Shown here: piece by piece, positions 14,640-24,601 of the stretch
Layout: each line of letters starts with the position of its first letter
Position numbering within the stretch: the first letter of the stretch is position 1
Source of the DNA: Oscillospiraceae bacterium
Lineage (GTDB): Bacteria > Bacillota > Clostridia > Oscillospirales > Acutalibacteraceae
Reading direction: 5' to 3'
Length of the DNA: 42,664 nt
Assembly (NCBI GenBank): GCA_015066165.1
Contig: SVOX01000001.1
Span: forward strand, 1 to 42,664
Position numbers and translations under genes: made by a program
The notes under the pieces: generated by a model
The model's database searches: none
What the model was told of the DNA's origin: nothing
The model's input: the letters and a program-made list of their open reading frames with translations, nothing else

Positions 14640-15401
14640 TTATGATAACGTTAAATCATACTTCTCTGCAAGTTTCCAAAGGGCATTATCCTTTTCATCC
14701 TTTAAAAATTCATTAAAAAGTTTTGTAAGGTCTGAAGAATTTCTAAAAGCCACACCATAACTTTCAACCGAGTAACTAAAGCCCTTTGCAAGTGAGGGAA
14801 ACTTTTTGCTCTCACCTATTAAAGCATCTGCAACGTTCCCGTCAACAATAGTTGCATCTACCGTTCCGTTTTCAACCAATTCCAACGCTTGTGCCTTTGT
14901 TTCAACCAATATTAATTTTTTATATTTCTCACGGTCGATAGCATAATACCCCGAAGAATCGGTTTGAGCCGAAAATTTAAGTTGTCTTACTTCATATCCG
15001 TTTTGGTAATTGCCAATAACGTTTTTCTTCATAACAATTACCTGTGAATTATCAACGTAAGGGTCAGACATACTTAAATCTTCCTGACCGTATAATCCGA
15101 GTGTGAGCCCAGACCATATACAGTCAATATTATAATCTATAAGGTTTTGATATTTTTCAGCCGCCTTAACTTCAACAAATTCTGCTTTTACACCAAGTTT
15201 TTTTGCAAACAACTTTGCAAGTTCAATATCAAAACCGGTCCATTGACCGTTTTCTTTATAAGTCATTGGCTGATTATCGCAAACGCCCACCACAAGTTTA
15301 CCGTTTTTTACAACCTCTTCTAAATCGGTTCCACGCTTATTGCATCCGGTAAAACTTAAAACCATAATCAAACTCAAGCAAAAAGCCAAAATCTTTTTCA
15401 T
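14640..15401 (-). CDS. Second amino-acid solute-binding lipoprotein (orphan paralogue)
   Basis: 253 residues with a lipoprotein signal ending at Cys20 (SFTGC) and an SBP_bac_3 domain: VGVCDNQPMTYKENG, GFDIELAKLFAKKLGVKAEF, and VESYGVAFRNSSDL near the C-terminus. It is a diverged copy of the 13591-14358 protein with differences in the presumed ligand-contact region (for example Asp to Cys in the first strand). It has its own promoter and terminator and no permease of its own, so it probably shares the downstream permease or one elsewhere, widening ligand range. Confidence 0.92.
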   Translation of the reverse strand: MKKILAFCLSLIMVLSFTGCNKRGTDLEEVVKNGKLVVGVCDNQPMTYKENGQWTGFDIELAKLFAKKLGVKAEFVEVKAAEKYQNLIDYNIDCIWSGLTLGLYGQEDLSMSDPYVDNSQVIVMKKNVIGNYQNGYEVRQLKFSAQTDSSGYYAIDREKYKKLILVETKAQALELVENGTVDATIVDGNVADALIGESKKFPSLAKGFSYSVESYGVAFRNSSDLTKLFNEFLKDEKDNALWKLAEKYDLTLS

Positions 15402-15431
15402 TTAAAATACCTCTTTTTTTCTTATACATAT

Positions 15432-15460
15432 ATTATACGTTATTGAGTCTTTTGTGTAAA
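15432..15460 (-). promoter_or_regulatory. Promoter of the orphan binding-protein gene
   Basis: Minus-strand TTTACA, 17 bases, TATAAT; the same -35 as the sister operon. GAGGT precedes the start codon. Confidence 0.72.
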
Positions 15461-15504
15461 GTCATTTTTAATTTTGTTTTGGTCTTACATATATTATAAA
15501 AATG

Positions 15505-15533
15505 TTGTTATTGAAGAATTTGTGTGCTATAAT
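15505..15533 (+). promoter_or_regulatory. Promoter of the LTA synthase-Nudix operon
   Basis: TTGTTA, 17 bases, TATAAT with an extended TGC just before the -10, 34 bases from the start codon. Confidence 0.7.
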
Positions 15534-15567
15534 AAATATATGTATGCGTTTTAGAAAGGAGTAATTT

Positions 15568-17766
15568 ATGAATTTGCAAAAACTCGCTAAAAGTATTTAC
15601 AATTTTATTTGGGTTAAAATACCCAAATTTTTAAATAAAACATTTGAAGTAAGTTATTCCCCCACTTCAAAAATTGTTGGCAGTGTTTTGTGCCTTTTAG
15701 GTTTGGCGCTTGTTATATTTTGCATAGGCACTTATTCTTCGTTAGATGTTTCTACCCGTTGGTTGCTTATGGCAATAGACTTGTTTTTGCCTTTCTTAAT
15801 TGCTTTTTGCACTATATACACCGTTCGCTTTAAAGATGAAAAGAAACGTAAGATTTTTGGGTTTGTTATTTTATTTCTAATGCCCATTGGTTTGATGACT
15901 GTCACAGAATGTCTTAACAACGTGTTTGTTTACGATATGACCTACCTTGGCTTTTTGGGTAATTATTTGGTGATAATTATCGCATATTTCATTTTCTTTG
16001 CGCTTTCGGGCAGTTTTAAAACGGCATATTTAATTGTGAACACTCCGCTTTTTGTGCTCGCCGTTGCGCACAGTTATATAATGGATTTTCGTGGCACCCC
16101 TTTTCAGCCAATGGATTTTTTAAGTGTAACCACCGCTGCAGGTGTTGCCAACACTTATGATTTTACCCCAAATTACAAAATTATAACTGGTATTTTTCTT
16201 TTTATTTTATTGACCGTAATTTCAATAAAAATGAAAACGCCTAAATACAAATTATGGACAAAAATTGTTTGGCGCAGCGCCACTTTTACATTTAGTGCGG
16301 TTATACTTATTTTGTTTTATGCTACAAGTGTATTTGCTGATATGGGCGTTCGACCTGACTTTTGGAACCAAACACGTGGCTACCATAACTACGGTTTTGT
16401 TTTCAATTTCTTTGCAAACACAAAATATCTTTACAAAAAAGCACCCGAGGCATACGACCCCAACCAAATAGAGCAGGTTATTGAATCTCAAAAAGAAGAA
16501 AATCCGCAAAGCACTTCCAAAACACCTAATATAATATGTATAATGAACGAATCATTATCGGATTTAAGTGTTTTGGGTGATTTTGAAACCAACAAAAAAT
16601 ATATGCCCTATATTAATTCGCTTAAAAAGAATACTATCAAGGGCAATTTATACGTTCCGGTAATAGGTGCCGGCACTTCAAACACCGAATTTGAGTTTTT
16701 AACAGGCCACACAACCGCATTTTTGCCTTCGGGCAGTAATGCGTATATGCTTTACTGTAAACAGCCAATGGCTTCGCTCGTGTCAACTTTGGAAGCGCAA
16801 AAATATTCTTCTTATGCGCTTCACCCTTACTACGCTTCGGGTTGGCGCCGAACCGAAGTTTATTCAAACTTTGGGTTTAACGTTTTTACAGCGCTTGAAG
16901 ATATTATGGACGTTTCGCTTATGGATAAATTCCAACAAAACGGAAGTGACGCCAACTATTTGCAACAGTTGGTAGATGAAAAATACCCAAACGCCAAAAA
17001 AATGTTGGTTCGCCAATATATTAGCGACTCTTATAATTATGACCTTATTATCAAAGACTTTAAAAAACACCACAAAAGAAAACCGTATTTTTGCTTTAAC
17101 GTAACAATGCAAAATCACGGCGGTTATACCAACAGTTGTGACAATTTCCCCGAAAAAATTAAAATCACATCTTCCGAGCAAGATTATGTAAAAGCCAACA
17201 AGTATTTATCACTTGTGAAACAAAGCGATATTGCGTTTAAAAAACTTATCAATTATTTTTCCAGCGTCAAAGAACCTACCATTATTTGTATGTTTGGCGA
17301 CCATCAACCCAATATCGAGCCCGAGTTTATAGAGGAAGTTTTGGGTGTTAACTCTCTTTCCAACCTTACGGTAGAACAAGAGCAAAAACGCCACATTACA
17401 CCGTTTTTAATTTGGGCAAACTACGATATTAAAGAACAATATATCGACAAATTAAGTGTGAACTATCTTTCTCCGCTTTTGCTTAAGACTGCAGGTTTAA
17501 AACTTACTAATTATGATAAATATCTTTTAAATCTTTCTGAAACGTTGCCGGTTATCAACACAGTAGGTTATATCGACAAAGACGGTAATCACTACAAGTG
17601 GAGTGACGTTTCCCCTTATACTGAAATTTTGAGTGAATACGAAAACTTGCAATATAACGCTATTTTCGATACCGAAAACTTCAAATCAGATACTTTCTTT
17701 ATTAAAGGTTACACTCACGAAGCTTCGGAACTTGAAAAAAAGGACAAAACTGAAAAAGATGATTAA
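15568..17766 (+). CDS. ltaS: LtaS-type lipoteichoic acid synthase / sulfatase-family phosphoglycerol transferase
   Basis: 732 residues. About five to six membrane helices lie within residues 35-255, followed by an extracellular alkaline-phosphatase-like domain. Likely catalytic residues are visible: Glu in CIMNES, the nucleophile Thr in GTSNTEFEFLTG and the Asp-His pair in FGDHQPN, with QNHGGY between. Such enzymes transfer glycerophosphate from phosphatidylglycerol to build lipoteichoic acid or related polymers outside the membrane. The ~70-residue charged C-terminal tail is an extension. AAAGGAG precedes the ATG, and the gene overlaps the Nudix gene by eight bases. Whether the product is true LTA or another phosphoglycerol-modified glycan is not decidable here. 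Confidence 0.92.
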   Translation: MNLQKLAKSIYNFIWVKIPKFLNKTFEVSYSPTSKIVGSVLCLLGLALVIFCIGTYSSLDVSTRWLLMAIDLFLPFLIAFCTIYTVRFKDEKKRKIFGFVILFLMPIGLMTVTECLNNVFVYDMTYLGFLGNYLVIIIAYFIFFALSGSFKTAYLIVNTPLFVLAVAHSYIMDFRGTPFQPMDFLSVTTAAGVANTYDFTPNYKIITGIFLFILLTVISIKMKTPKYKLWTKIVWRSATFTFSAVILILFYATSVFADMGVRPDFWNQTRGYHNYGFVFNFFANTKYLYKKAPEAYDPNQIEQVIESQKEENPQSTSKTPNIICIMNESLSDLSVLGDFETNKKYMPYINSLKKNTIKGNLYVPVIGAGTSNTEFEFLTGHTTAFLPSGSNAYMLYCKQPMASLVSTLEAQKYSSYALHPYYASGWRRTEVYSNFGFNVFTALEDIMDVSLMDKFQQNGSDANYLQQLVDEKYPNAKKMLVRQYISDSYNYDLIIKDFKKHHKRKPYFCFNVTMQNHGGYTNSCDNFPEKIKITSSEQDYVKANKYLSLVKQSDIAFKKLINYFSSVKEPTIICMFGDHQPNIEPEFIEEVLGVNSLSNLTVEQEQKRHITPFLIWANYDIKEQYIDKLSVNYLSPLLLKTAGLKLTNYDKYLLNLSETLPVINTVGYIDKDGNHYKWSDVSPYTEILSEYENLQYNAIFDTENFKSDTFFIKGYTHEASELEKKDKTEKDD

Positions 17767-18232
17767 TACAACTCTTTGTCATATTGAAAAAGACGGTAAG
17801 TATTTAATGCTTCACCGTGTAAAAAAAGAAAACGACGTCAATCACGATAAATGGATCGCCATTGGCGGAAAATTTGAGCAAAACGAAAGCCCTGAAGAGT
17901 GTAACAGGCGTGAAGTTTTGGAAGAAACAGGGCTTACACTCGGCGAAGTTAGATATTGCGGAATTGTAACCTTTGTTTCCGATAAATACCCAACCGAGTA
18001 TATGCACATTTTCCACACAACAAATTTTTCCGGCAACATTAAACCCTGTGATGAAGGTGAACTTTGCTGGGTTCCAATAAAGCAAATTTACAATCTTCCT
18101 ATTTGGCAGGGTGATAAAATATTTTTAAAATTAATAGAAGAAAAAGTTCCTTTTTTCTCACTTAAACTTGAATACCAAGACGAAACTTTAAAAAAAGCAA
18201 TATTAAATGACAAACCTTTAAAACTCGCATAA
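17759..18232 (+). CDS. Nudix hydrolase (8-oxo-dGTP diphosphatase-like)
   Basis: 157 residues from ATG 17759, which overlaps the ltaS stop. A longer in-frame ORF from 17633 would only be read-through into ltaS. The Nudix box is complete: GGKFEQNESPEE then REVLEETGL. The start INTTLCHIEKDGKYLMLHR and WIAIGGKFE are typical of MutT/YtkD-like diphosphatases that cleave NTP derivatives. The coupling to ltaS looks genomic rather than functional. A terminator follows immediately. Confidence 0.9.
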   Translation: MINTTLCHIEKDGKYLMLHRVKKENDVNHDKWIAIGGKFEQNESPEECNRREVLEETGLTLGEVRYCGIVTFVSDKYPTEYMHIFHTTNFSGNIKPCDEGELCWVPIKQIYNLPIWQGDKIFLKLIEEKVPFFSLKLEYQDETLKKAILNDKPLKLA

Positions 18233-18263
18233 AAAAACTCCCGTGTTTCCACGGGAGTTTTTT
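18233..18263. terminator. Bidirectional terminator between the Nudix and surface-protein genes
   Basis: ACTCCCGTG/CACGGGAGT stem with a TTTC loop, flanked by A7 and T6 runs, at the meeting point of two convergent genes. Confidence 0.9.
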
Positions 18264-18277
18264 GGTTTTAAACTAAA

Positions 18278-21200
18278 TTATTTAGTTTTCTTTGACTTTG
18301 CACTTGACCAAGCGGAATAGTACTTCTTGCCCTTATAAGTCTTATAGGTACGAACTCTTACATAGTAAGTTTTCTTTGGCTTTAACTTTTTAAGCGTAGT
18401 AGAAGTAATTGAATTCTTCTTGAGTGTTACAGTCTTTGCAGACTTAAATGTCTTTGAAGTGCTGTACTGGATTTGATAACCCGAAGCACTCTTTTGTTTT
18501 TGGATTTTAACTTTCAAGCTCTTCTTTGCGGCTGTAAGTTTAGATACTTTTGAATTCTTTGGTACAATTTCAAAGTAAATTGACTTTGTTCCGCTGTAGT
18601 TGCCCTTGAAGGTTACAGTAATCTTATACTTGCCATAGTTCTTTCTACCGCTTGCATACTTAACTGTGTAGTTGCCAGAACCTATTACCTTGCCGTTTGC
18701 ATCTTTAACTGTTACAGCAGGTTTCTTTGTCTTGCCGTTATAGGTAATCTTTTCAGTTGTTGTAACACTTGCAATTTTAGCAATTGGAGTAGCGTTTAAA
18801 GTATGTCCACATACTGAACATTTGGTTAACAATGAACCGTTAGCGGTAAGTGTTGCCTTTCCGCCAAGTACAGTTACCTGTTTATGTCCAAGTGCTGTGC
18901 CTTGGGTTTCGCCGCATAAAGTACATGTTTTTGGCGCCGTACAAGTAGCATTTGTCCAGTTATGCATACAAGAACTGTAATTCCAAGTCAATTCTTGATC
19001 TGTTTCATAGTCATCAATTCTCATTTGCGCTCTGTCGTCTCTTGTGCCTTCGTAATTAATAACTACGTCGCCACAACCAAAGAACGCATTGTCTCCTATC
19101 GACTTAACCGATTTTGGAATGTAAACAGTTTTTAAATTCTTTTGATTGTTAAATGCATACTCGGCAATAATTTCAGTACCGTTTTTAATATAAACTTCGT
19201 TACCGGATGTGCCCTTGTAATGATAGAACGCATTTTCAAGATATACAGCACCGTTAGGTTGGCTGTTATACCATTTAGTACCATGGAAAGCATAACCTAA
19301 TGCTTCAAGATTTGATGGTAAATCAATATTCATAAGATTTTCACAATCTTCGAAACATCTGTAAGCAATATCGGTTACACTATCAGGAATATCTACCGAC
19401 TGAATATCGGTGTTATAGAATGCTCCTTCAGATAAGTAGGTTGCATTTTGCGATAATTTAAGATTCTTAATCAAAGTATTTGCAAATGCACCATCACCTA
19501 TCATCAATACGTTATCAGGTATTGTCACGTCTTCAAGTTTTGTATCAAAGAATGCCAGTTTACCTATTTCAAACAAGTTTGGACCGAATTTAATGTCCTT
19601 AATATTTGTTTCATAGAAAGCGTATGCATCGATATTTTCCAAACTGTCGGGTAAATCTACTTCAGTAATATTTGATCTTTCAAAAGCGGCAGCACCGATT
19701 GCTACAAGACCTTCAGATAAGGTTACTTCTTCAAGATCAGAGCCACAGAATGCTTCAGCGCCAATTTCCTTAACGCCCAACGGAATATTTGCCGAAAGTA
19801 TTCCGCTGTTTTTAAATGCACGTGTTTCTAATTTTTTAAGTGCAGACGGAATATTAACATCAGTAAGGTTTACACAGTTTTCAAACGCACCGTATGAAAT
19901 TGATGTAAGTGTACTGGGAAGAACAACCTTTTGAAGTTCGGTGCTTCCTACAAACGCATAATAAGCAATTTCTTTAACGCTGTTTGAAACCGTTACACTT
20001 GTAAGTGCGCTGTTTTTAAATGCTCCATTTGAAATTGTTTTAACCGTAGAAGGCATTTCATATTCGCCTGTTTTTTCGGGGTCACAGGAATAAATAACAG
20101 TTTTATCGGTATTATAGAGAATTCCATCTTCCCAAATATAACCTGTGTTATTTTCGCCTTCAAATTCAAGTTCAAAACTATAAGCGCCGTTTATGTAAAG
20201 TTCAATATTGGTAACAGTTGCACGAACAGTGTGCTTGGTTTCTTTGGCAGCAGGAATTGCAACCATTTTGGTTACATCTTTGTCGTAAACAATGCCGTCG
20301 AGAGATTTATACTCGGGGTTGGCTTCATCTACTACAATTTCTTTAAGAGCGCAAGCGTCTTGGAAAATCTTGTTGTTAAGCGCTTCAACACCGGTACCTA
20401 CTGTGATTTTTTCTACGCTTTCATTATCTTGGAACATACCGTCTGAAAGTTTTGTTACACAGTCGGGAATTATAACTTCTTTATAAGTTCCGCCGTTTAG
20501 TGATACTATTGCAGTAACGGGATATCCGCCCAATTCTTCGGGTATTTCCAAAGTTTCAAAGTCATAATATACACCGGTAATTATTGCTTCTTCATTTTGA
20601 ACCAAATAACAGAAACCGTCATCACTGTAATTTTCTTCGGTAATGCTTACTTGAGTATCAAGCCACTGTCCCATGACCTCAACACTCACATTATAAACAT
20701 TTCCAACTTCCCAATTATCTTGCCATTGAGGATATTCTTCATCGGTCCAAGCAGGGTATTTTTTACCTTCAAATTCATATCCGTCACCGGAACACTTGAT
20801 TTCGGTACCGTTTTTGAGATATATAGTATAACTCAACAAATCTCTCCAGCGATACACTGTTCCTACATCTTCGTCATAATAAGAATCTGATTCCGACATT
20901 ATTATGGGTTCTACTGTAATATAATCTACAGGGCTTTCAGCAACTTCTACATTAAATTGATAAGTTTTGCCCAACAATTCAACAGTGACGTTATAAGTGT
21001 TTCCTGCTTCCCAGTATTCATCCCATTGGCTGTCTTCCCAGTCCAATTCATACTCTTGACCATCATATTCGAAACTATAACCTGTAAAGGTTTCTTCGGT
21101 TCCGTCTTTAAATGTTATGGTGTATGAAATTTTATCTTGGTAATAATATCTTTCTGTAAGGTCGCCCTCTGGATATCTATTATTAACACCTTCATAAAGT

Positions 21201-24200
21201 TTTAAATCATGGAATTCAATGTTTTCAATAAACTCTTCCAGTTTTGTAAGTTTTACAACACAAGAATCAGCGCTTGAACCATAGAAGCCAATGTGGAAAT
21301 AATAGGTTTGACCGGCAGTAAGGTCACATATTAATTTGAAATTACGGTTATCGGCATCATCCGAAGAACCGAATTCTCTGTTTTCAGAATTGCAAATAAC
21401 AACATACGGGTCTGCACTAGAGCCCTTGGATTCAAATGCATAAGTGCCGTCTTCTGCGGGTGTGAAAGCAAAATATTTTATTTCAGGACCTGTAACTGTT
21501 TCATTTTTATTGAGAACAAGTTGTGTCGGATTTGAAGCATTAACAGTAACCGAAACAGGAACATTTTTGCCCATTACATCAACTGTCACTTGATAAGTAC
21601 CGCCAACCTGCCAGTTTTCTTCTTCTTGGTCATCCCACCAGTCAAGATAGTATTCCTTGCCTTCAAAAACAATATAAGGATATTCGCCACTCATAACATT
21701 ACTTGTTACGGTTGTACCGTTTGCAAGGGTGATTTCGCAAGTTTTAATTTTGTCAACATAATTATAGCGATAATATTCGCCTGCGGAAACATGTTCTTGT
21801 TCGTCTTCATCCCAAATCCACTTTTCAGTCCAATAACCGTTAAGATGTTCAACGGTAATTGGGTTGAATTCTATTTTCTTTATAGGATCGGCAATAATTG
21901 TTATGGGAGCAGTGTATTTTTCACCGTAAACGGTAATTGTAGCGTTATAAGTATTGCCCACTTTCCAACCTTGTTGATGTTGATCATCAGCCCAATCCAT
22001 ATAAACGGATTGGCCTAAATATTCATCCCAATATCCAAGGCCTGTTTTGGTTATAGTCCTACCGTCCTTATATGTAACTGTGTAGGTTAATTTATCGGCA
22101 TAATCATAATCAAACCATTCATGTTCGCCGTAATAACCGTCAACGTTTTCAATAAGTTTTAACGGCTCAAACGAAATGCTCTTAATTGGGCTTTCAAATT
22201 TTGTAAGTTTTACGGTTATGGTTTCTTCCCTGTTTCTGCCGTCAATTCCAAAATAGTATGTTTTGCCCGCTTCAAGATCACATTCTAATTTAAAATCCAA
22301 ATCATATCTGCTGTCATCGTCACTTGCGATTTGGTTGAAATTTTCATCATAAAGATATACGTACGGATCGATAACTTCGCTATCAGAGAATGACTCTAAA
22401 TAATAGGTTGAATTAACCGAAGGTGTAAACTCATAATATACATTTTTGCCTCTTATAGTTGTAACGCTTGTATCTTGATTTAATACAAGTTTTGGGAAAG
22501 TTGGTTCCTTTACAGTAACCTTTACGGGAATTTCAAAACTTCCCACTTCAATAATAGCGTCATAAGTGTTACCAATTGTCCATTGATTTTGATGTTGAGT
22601 ATCTTCGCTATCAATGTGCAATCTTGTACCTTCAAAATCAATATATGCGCCGTCTTCAGTGCCTAATGCTGTACCGGTTATAACTTCATCGTTAGTAAGC
22701 GTTATTTTGTAAGAAATTTTATCTTCATACTTATAACGGTAATATTCTACGTCTTGTTGGTTTTCTTCATCCCAATAAAAACTCCAATAACCGTCTTTTA
22801 TTCTTTCAACAGTAATTGGTTCAATTTCAATTTTCTTAACGGGGTTAGCCGCAACCGTTACGGGAAATTCGTATGTTTGGCCCATAAAATCAACTGTTGC
22901 GGTGTAGTTTTGACCTGCTTTCCAATGATTATTATGTTGGTCATCATAATAAGAAAAATCAAACCAGTCGCCTTCATAATTGAATCCACTACCCTGACCT
23001 TCAATTACTTCACCGTCAGCCATTGTGATTTTATATTTCGGATACCAATAATAGTAGAAATACTCTACATTTTCTTCTGTTTCATAATCCCAGCGATTGG
23101 TCCAATATCCTTCACTCAAACCTTCATAAACAATAATGGGCTCAAACTCAACTTCGGCTACGGGACTTTCTTTAATGGTAACAGGCACTACATAATCTTC
23201 GCCCATAAACTGAACTGTTACGTCATACGTTTCGCCTGCAACCCATCTGTTTTCATATGAAGGATATGATTTATCAATCACAAGTCGGTATTCTTCATAT
23301 ACGTTACCACAGTCATGACAAATCCAATCGTCTCTAAATGTTGATTCACAACCGTCGGTAAATTTAACGGTGTAATCTAAATAATTCCACCAATAATATG
23401 CATAATATTTGCCGTTTTCATCATCTATACGATTTTCGCATTTTGTGCCTTCTGTAATAGAAATAGGTCTGAAATCTATGCTTTCAACTGTACTCTCGGT
23501 TATTTCGGCAGAAATAGAATAAGTTCCGCCTTGATCCCCTTCGAAAATTTCAAGTCTTTGAACAGAGAAATAATAGGTTTCGTCGGCTTTTAAATAAACG
23601 TTTAATTTTCCGCCAGAATCGTAACTTAAATATTCAGTGTTAATTTCATTAAATTCCTTATCAAATGCTATCATGCGACCGTATGCATCTTCTTCAACTT
23701 GGAATTTATACAAACCGCTCTCTTGAGGTTTTATAACATAACAAGCATCGTTGTCTTCATAGGTATAATCGAAAGTTGTGATACTGCTAAGGTCCATTTC
23801 TTCCGGTTCAGCAATAGTAACATCTACTTCGGCTTCGCCATAAGTCCACTCAACTGTTTCGGTATGAGTTTTTCCGGGAAGCCAGGTATCACCAACGAAA
23901 TCTTCATCATAATAATATCCAAAATCAATATAATATGATTTGTCTCCAACCTCAAACCATGCACGGTTAGACCACTCGCTTTCAAACTCTAACGGATATT
24001 CTTGCTCGCTTTCATCAGAAAATACAACTGTCACAAATTCAATATTTTTATACCAATTATGGTACTCATAATAATACTTAGAATATGTGTGATAAAAATC
24101 ACCGTTTCTCAAAGCTTCAATAGTTATGTCATCAAGTTTAATGTCATAAACAGTTTTAGAACCTTTAGTAACCATTAACGGCACTGCGTAAATTGCATAA

Positions 24201-24580
24201 TTATCATACGCAACACAAAAAACGCTCAAATAATATGTTTCGCCTGCAGTAAGGTAATATTCCATGCGGAAATTATCACCTTCGCCCTCATCGCAACCGC
24301 CTTGCTCAAGTCCCACATCGTTTTGTTGTGAATCATAAAGATATGCTTCTACATCTATGTCCGCAAACGATTCAAAAACATAATTACCTGTTTTTTGGGG
24401 TGTGAACGAAAAATATTTTGTCTCTCCTCCCTCAAAATTTACTGTTTGTTGCTCATCGAGAACAAGTTCGGTAGATTCTTGTCCCCAAGGAATGGTTGCA
24501 AATACTGCAGTGCTCATAACTGACATAAGCATAACTACAGCCAGTACAACTGCAACCGTCTTTTTGAAAATTGAGTTCAT
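18278..24580 (-). CDS. Giant secreted repeat protein with BspA-like leucine-rich repeats
   Basis: 2100 residues with a Sec signal peptide (cleavage after STAVFA, ~28). Residues ~30-1330 alternate four pre-peptidase-like beta modules (openings such as ELVLDEQQTV, KLVLNQDTSV, QLVLNKNETV) with eight ~100-residue modules. The latter start with an I-x-F-x-P-I-x-V strand and end with W-x-x-GNTY-x-V-x-V. Residues ~1330-1860 are LRR_5/BspA-type repeats (VTIPDNV, IGDGAFAN). The C-terminus has a Cys-rich HNWTNATC/CSVCGH segment and an Fn3-like, extremely Lys-rich domain ending KSKKTK. There is no LPXTG or membrane anchor. The acidic, Tyr/Trp-rich body and basic tail suggest electrostatic wall attachment. 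The role is inferred as adhesion or host/polysaccharide contact. AAGGAGG precedes the ATG; it lies 22 bp after the PBP gene. Confidence 0.9.
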   Translation of the reverse strand: MNSIFKKTVAVVLAVVMLMSVMSTAVFATIPWGQESTELVLDEQQTVNFEGGETKYFSFTPQKTGNYVFESFADIDVEAYLYDSQQNDVGLEQGGCDEGEGDNFRMEYYLTAGETYYLSVFCVAYDNYAIYAVPLMVTKGSKTVYDIKLDDITIEALRNGDFYHTYSKYYYEYHNWYKNIEFVTVVFSDESEQEYPLEFESEWSNRAWFEVGDKSYYIDFGYYYDEDFVGDTWLPGKTHTETVEWTYGEAEVDVTIAEPEEMDLSSITTFDYTYEDNDACYVIKPQESGLYKFQVEEDAYGRMIAFDKEFNEINTEYLSYDSGGKLNVYLKADETYYFSVQRLEIFEGDQGGTYSISAEITESTVESIDFRPISITEGTKCENRIDDENGKYYAYYWWNYLDYTVKFTDGCESTFRDDWICHDCGNVYEEYRLVIDKSYPSYENRWVAGETYDVTVQFMGEDYVVPVTIKESPVAEVEFEPIIVYEGLSEGYWTNRWDYETEENVEYFYYYWYPKYKITMADGEVIEGQGSGFNYEGDWFDFSYYDDQHNNHWKAGQNYTATVDFMGQTYEFPVTVAANPVKKIEIEPITVERIKDGYWSFYWDEENQQDVEYYRYKYEDKISYKITLTNDEVITGTALGTEDGAYIDFEGTRLHIDSEDTQHQNQWTIGNTYDAIIEVGSFEIPVKVTVKEPTFPKLVLNQDTSVTTIRGKNVYYEFTPSVNSTYYLESFSDSEVIDPYVYLYDENFNQIASDDDSRYDLDFKLECDLEAGKTYYFGIDGRNREETITVKLTKFESPIKSISFEPLKLIENVDGYYGEHEWFDYDYADKLTYTVTYKDGRTITKTGLGYWDEYLGQSVYMDWADDQHQQGWKVGNTYNATITVYGEKYTAPITIIADPIKKIEFNPITVEHLNGYWTEKWIWDEDEQEHVSAGEYYRYNYVDKIKTCEITLANGTTVTSNVMSGEYPYIVFEGKEYYLDWWDDQEEENWQVGGTYQVTVDVMGKNVPVSVTVNASNPTQLVLNKNETVTGPEIKYFAFTPAEDGTYAFESKGSSADPYVVICNSENREFGSSDDADNRNFKLICDLTAGQTYYFHIGFYGSSADSCVVKLTKLEEFIENIEFHDLKLYEGVNNRYPEGDLTERYYYQDKISYTITFKDGTEETFTGYSFEYDGQEYELDWEDSQWDEYWEAGNTYNVTVELLGKTYQFNVEVAESPVDYITVEPIIMSESDSYYDEDVGTVYRWRDLLSYTIYLKNGTEIKCSGDGYEFEGKKYPAWTDEEYPQWQDNWEVGNVYNVSVEVMGQWLDTQVSITEENYSDDGFCYLVQNEEAIITGVYYDFETLEIPEELGGYPVTAIVSLNGGTYKEVIIPDCVTKLSDGMFQDNESVEKITVGTGVEALNNKIFQDACALKEIVVDEANPEYKSLDGIVYDKDVTKMVAIPAAKETKHTVRATVTNIELYINGAYSFELEFEGENNTGYIWEDGILYNTDKTVIYSCDPEKTGEYEMPSTVKTISNGAFKNSALTSVTVSNSVKEIAYYAFVGSTELQKVVLPSTLTSISYGAFENCVNLTDVNIPSALKKLETRAFKNSGILSANIPLGVKEIGAEAFCGSDLEEVTLSEGLVAIGAAAFERSNITEVDLPDSLENIDAYAFYETNIKDIKFGPNLFEIGKLAFFDTKLEDVTIPDNVLMIGDGAFANTLIKNLKLSQNATYLSEGAFYNTDIQSVDIPDSVTDIAYRCFEDCENLMNIDLPSNLEALGYAFHGTKWYNSQPNGAVYLENAFYHYKGTSGNEVYIKNGTEIIAEYAFNNQKNLKTVYIPKSVKSIGDNAFFGCGDVVINYEGTRDDRAQMRIDDYETDQELTWNYSSCMHNWTNATCTAPKTCTLCGETQGTALGHKQVTVLGGKATLTANGSLLTKCSVCGHTLNATPIAKIASVTTTEKITYNGKTKKPAVTVKDANGKVIGSGNYTVKYASGRKNYGKYKITVTFKGNYSGTKSIYFEIVPKNSKVSKLTAAKKSLKVKIQKQKSASGYQIQYSTSKTFKSAKTVTLKKNSITSTTLKKLKPKKTYYVRVRTYKTYKGKKYYSAWSSAKSKKTK

Positions 24581-24601
24581 AAAAAACCCTCCTTATTATA
24601 A

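Noticed and set aside
17633..17758. Longer start for the Nudix gene
   Set aside because: The upstream extension lies within the ltaS coding region in another frame; the Nudix fold begins right after the ATG at 17759.
20231..23938. Several plus-strand ORFs opposite the giant surface protein
   Set aside because: They are antisense shadows of a single long open frame with a signal peptide and repeat domains; none shows a ribosome binding site or domain.
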